A DNA stretch of 6,969 bases from JACQCF01 sp043742785 (GTDB lineage: Bacteria > Omnitrophota > Gorgyraeia > Zapsychrales > Fredricksoniimonadaceae): NCBI GenBank assembly GCA_043742785.1, contig JAYTXU010000050.1, positions 1 to 6,969 on the forward strand. The letters run 5' to 3'. Below, one piece after another: positions 5,963 through 6,969 of the stretch. Both the position numbers and the translations under genes were made by a program. Each line of letters opens with the position of its first letter. Within the stretch, counting starts at the first letter, position 1. A model generated the notes under the pieces. That model did not search any database and had not been told where the DNA came from. It saw nothing but the letters and a program-made list of their open reading frames with translations.

Positions 5963-6922
5963 ATGAATGATTATTTTATTGGAATTGATGTTGGCGGTAC
6001 AAAAATAGCAGGGGCTGTTGTAACATCTAGAGGAAAAATTCTTTCCCGTTCAAAGATGGCTTCCCCCTCAAAAGCTAATCCTAAGACAATTCTTGCGTGT
6101 TTGTTTAATTTGATTTCAGACTTGCAAAGTTCTGTAGGTATAAAGTTATCTCAGATACAGGGTATCGGTTTAGGTGTTCCTGGGATTGTTGACACGCATA
6201 ATAATCATATTTTAGCTGCACCGAATATTAATCTTTCAGGCTTTCCTTTAAGTGCACAATTGAAAATGAAGTATAGAACTAAGATTTCTATGACTAATGA
6301 TGTGAACGCTGGTCTTCTGGGTGAGGCTTGGTTGGGAGTGGCAAGGGGGCTTCATCAGGTTGTGGGTATTTCCCCAGGAACAGGAGTAGGTGGGGCAGTA
6401 TTGATTGAAGGAAAATTACTTTTAGGAATGCAGGGGGCTGCGACCGAGTTAGGGCATATGATTATGCAGGTGGGGGGTCCCTTATGCCATTGCGGAAATC
6501 ATGGGTGTTTGGAAGCTTTAACCAGCCGTTGGGCTATGGAGAGAGATATTAGAGTTCTTATTAAAAGTGGAAGCAAGAGTATAGTTAAAGAACTTAATAA
6601 TGGTTCTTTGACTACCATCAAAAGCCGTGTAATCAAGGAAGCTCTTTTAAAGAATGATGCTGTTGTAAAAAAAGTAGTTAAGCAGACGGCTGTTATTTTA
6701 GGACAGGCCTGTGTTTCTATTAATCATACTTTTAATCCGCAGGCCATTGTTTTTGGCGGGGGTGTTATTAAGGCTTGTGGTTTTTTTATGCTTCCTTTGA
6801 TTGAGAAAGAGCTCAAAGCGGATCCATTCTTTAAAGGCTTCAATAAATGCCGTATTTTACAGTCTAGTTCAGGAGATGATGCTGTTATTCTAGGCGCTGT
6901 TGCCTTGGTTAAAAATAAATAG
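5963..6922 (+). CDS. ROK-family sugar kinase (glucokinase-like)
   Basis: This 319-residue cytoplasmic protein has the full set of ROK kinase landmarks: phosphate loop IGIDVGGTKIAGAVV (6-20), GIGLGVPGIVD (67-77), sugar-contacting AAPNINLSGF (85-94), the catalytic base Asp113 in TNDVNAG, GTGVGGA (139-145), ELGH (162-165) and the zinc motif CHCGNHGCLE (175-184) with His165, Cys175, Cys177 and Cys182 as the likely ligands, and the adenosine-side FGGGV (264-268). Length is normal for glucokinase, fructokinase or N-acyl-hexosamine kinases of this family. No DNA-binding domain precedes it, so it is an enzyme rather than a ROK repressor. Glucose is the most likely substrate but is not proven. It starts 2 nt after the ppk stop with no Shine-Dalgarno sequence, implying coupling to ppk. 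Its stop codon (6920-6922) lies inside the terminal palindrome. Confidence 0.92.
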   Translation: MNDYFIGIDVGGTKIAGAVVTSRGKILSRSKMASPSKANPKTILACLFNLISDLQSSVGIKLSQIQGIGLGVPGIVDTHNNHILAAPNINLSGFPLSAQLKMKYRTKISMTNDVNAGLLGEAWLGVARGLHQVVGISPGTGVGGAVLIEGKLLLGMQGAATELGHMIMQVGGPLCHCGNHGCLEALTSRWAMERDIRVLIKSGSKSIVKELNNGSLTTIKSRVIKEALLKNDAVVKKVVKQTAVILGQACVSINHTFNPQAIVFGGGVIKACGFFMLPLIEKELKADPFFKGFNKCRILQSSSGDDAVILGAVALVKNK

Positions 6923-6969
6923 TGACAGGCACTAATTTCTTTTAAAAGAAATTAGTGCCTGTCACTATT
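6918..6969. repeat. Perfect 52-nt palindrome at the window end
   Basis: Bases 6918-6943 are the exact reverse complement of 6944-6969, centred on TTTTAAAA, with 26-bp arms and no mismatch. Each arm also holds an imperfect small hairpin, AGTG-ACAGG-CACT, recalling the GGTG-TCAGG-CACC type units that I associate with REP-like repeats tied to IS200-like (Y1/RAYT) transposases. It overlaps the ROK stop codon and could end the operon transcript. Because the sequence stops at the outer edge of the palindrome, it may be a dispersed repeat that broke the assembly, or partly an assembly fold-back artefact. Confidence 0.85.

Noticed and set aside
5963..6922. Calling the ROK kinase a polyphosphate glucokinase on the strength of its neighbours
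   Set aside because: The protein has the standard ROK zinc motif and I see no feature that shows a polyphosphate donor; the context only makes it a hypothesis.
5963..6922. ROK transcriptional repressor
   Set aside because: The phosphate loop starts at residue 6, so there is no room for an N-terminal helix-turn-helix domain.

Overview
The window is an AT-rich stretch (by eye well under 45% GC) in which every supported gene lies on the + strand, packed almost without gaps. It suggests a poorly characterised, probably Gram-negative candidate-phylum bacterium; the combination of a Flp-like pilin, small lineage-specific proteins, SlyD and a Ppx/PPK/ROK cluster reminds me of Omnitrophota-type genomes, but that is an impression, not a demonstrated assignment. 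The window ends exactly at the end of a perfect 52-nt palindrome, which looks like a repeat-caused contig end.

Left part (1-1748). A C-terminal fragment of a protein with a very basic tail and an EF-Tu domain-2-like module is followed by a class III prepilin (Flp/type IVb type), an unrecognised charged cytoplasmic protein overlapping it by 4 nt, an unrecognised secreted protein, and a 63-residue cysteine-rich protein with one membrane segment. A hairpin at 1765-1795 ends this block. A candidate extended -10 promoter sits directly before the pilin.

Middle (1749-2404). A SlyD-type FKBP prolyl isomerase with a short His-rich tail starts at a GTG chosen by its Shine-Dalgarno sequence. It is followed by a hairpin/T-tract terminator, then an extended -10 promoter of almost the same sequence as the one before the pilin, and a 7-4-7 direct repeat in the leader of the next operon.

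Right part (2405-6922). Three genes with gaps of 1 and 2 nt form a tight operon: a full-length Ppx/GppA-plus-HD protein, polyphosphate kinase 1 with its catalytic residues intact, and a ROK-family sugar kinase with the usual zinc motif. The notable point is that the Ppx-like protein lacks nearly all catalytic and nucleotide/phosphate-loop residues of the family except the first loop, and its HD domain has Asn where the last metal-binding Asp is expected. The operon therefore pairs an apparently active polyphosphate synthase with what may be a non-catalytic or repurposed regulator, plus a sugar kinase that could be linked to polyphosphate or glucose metabolism.

No RNA genes, CRISPR arrays or insertion sequences with a transposase are visible, and no gene-free stretch exceeds 300 bases.
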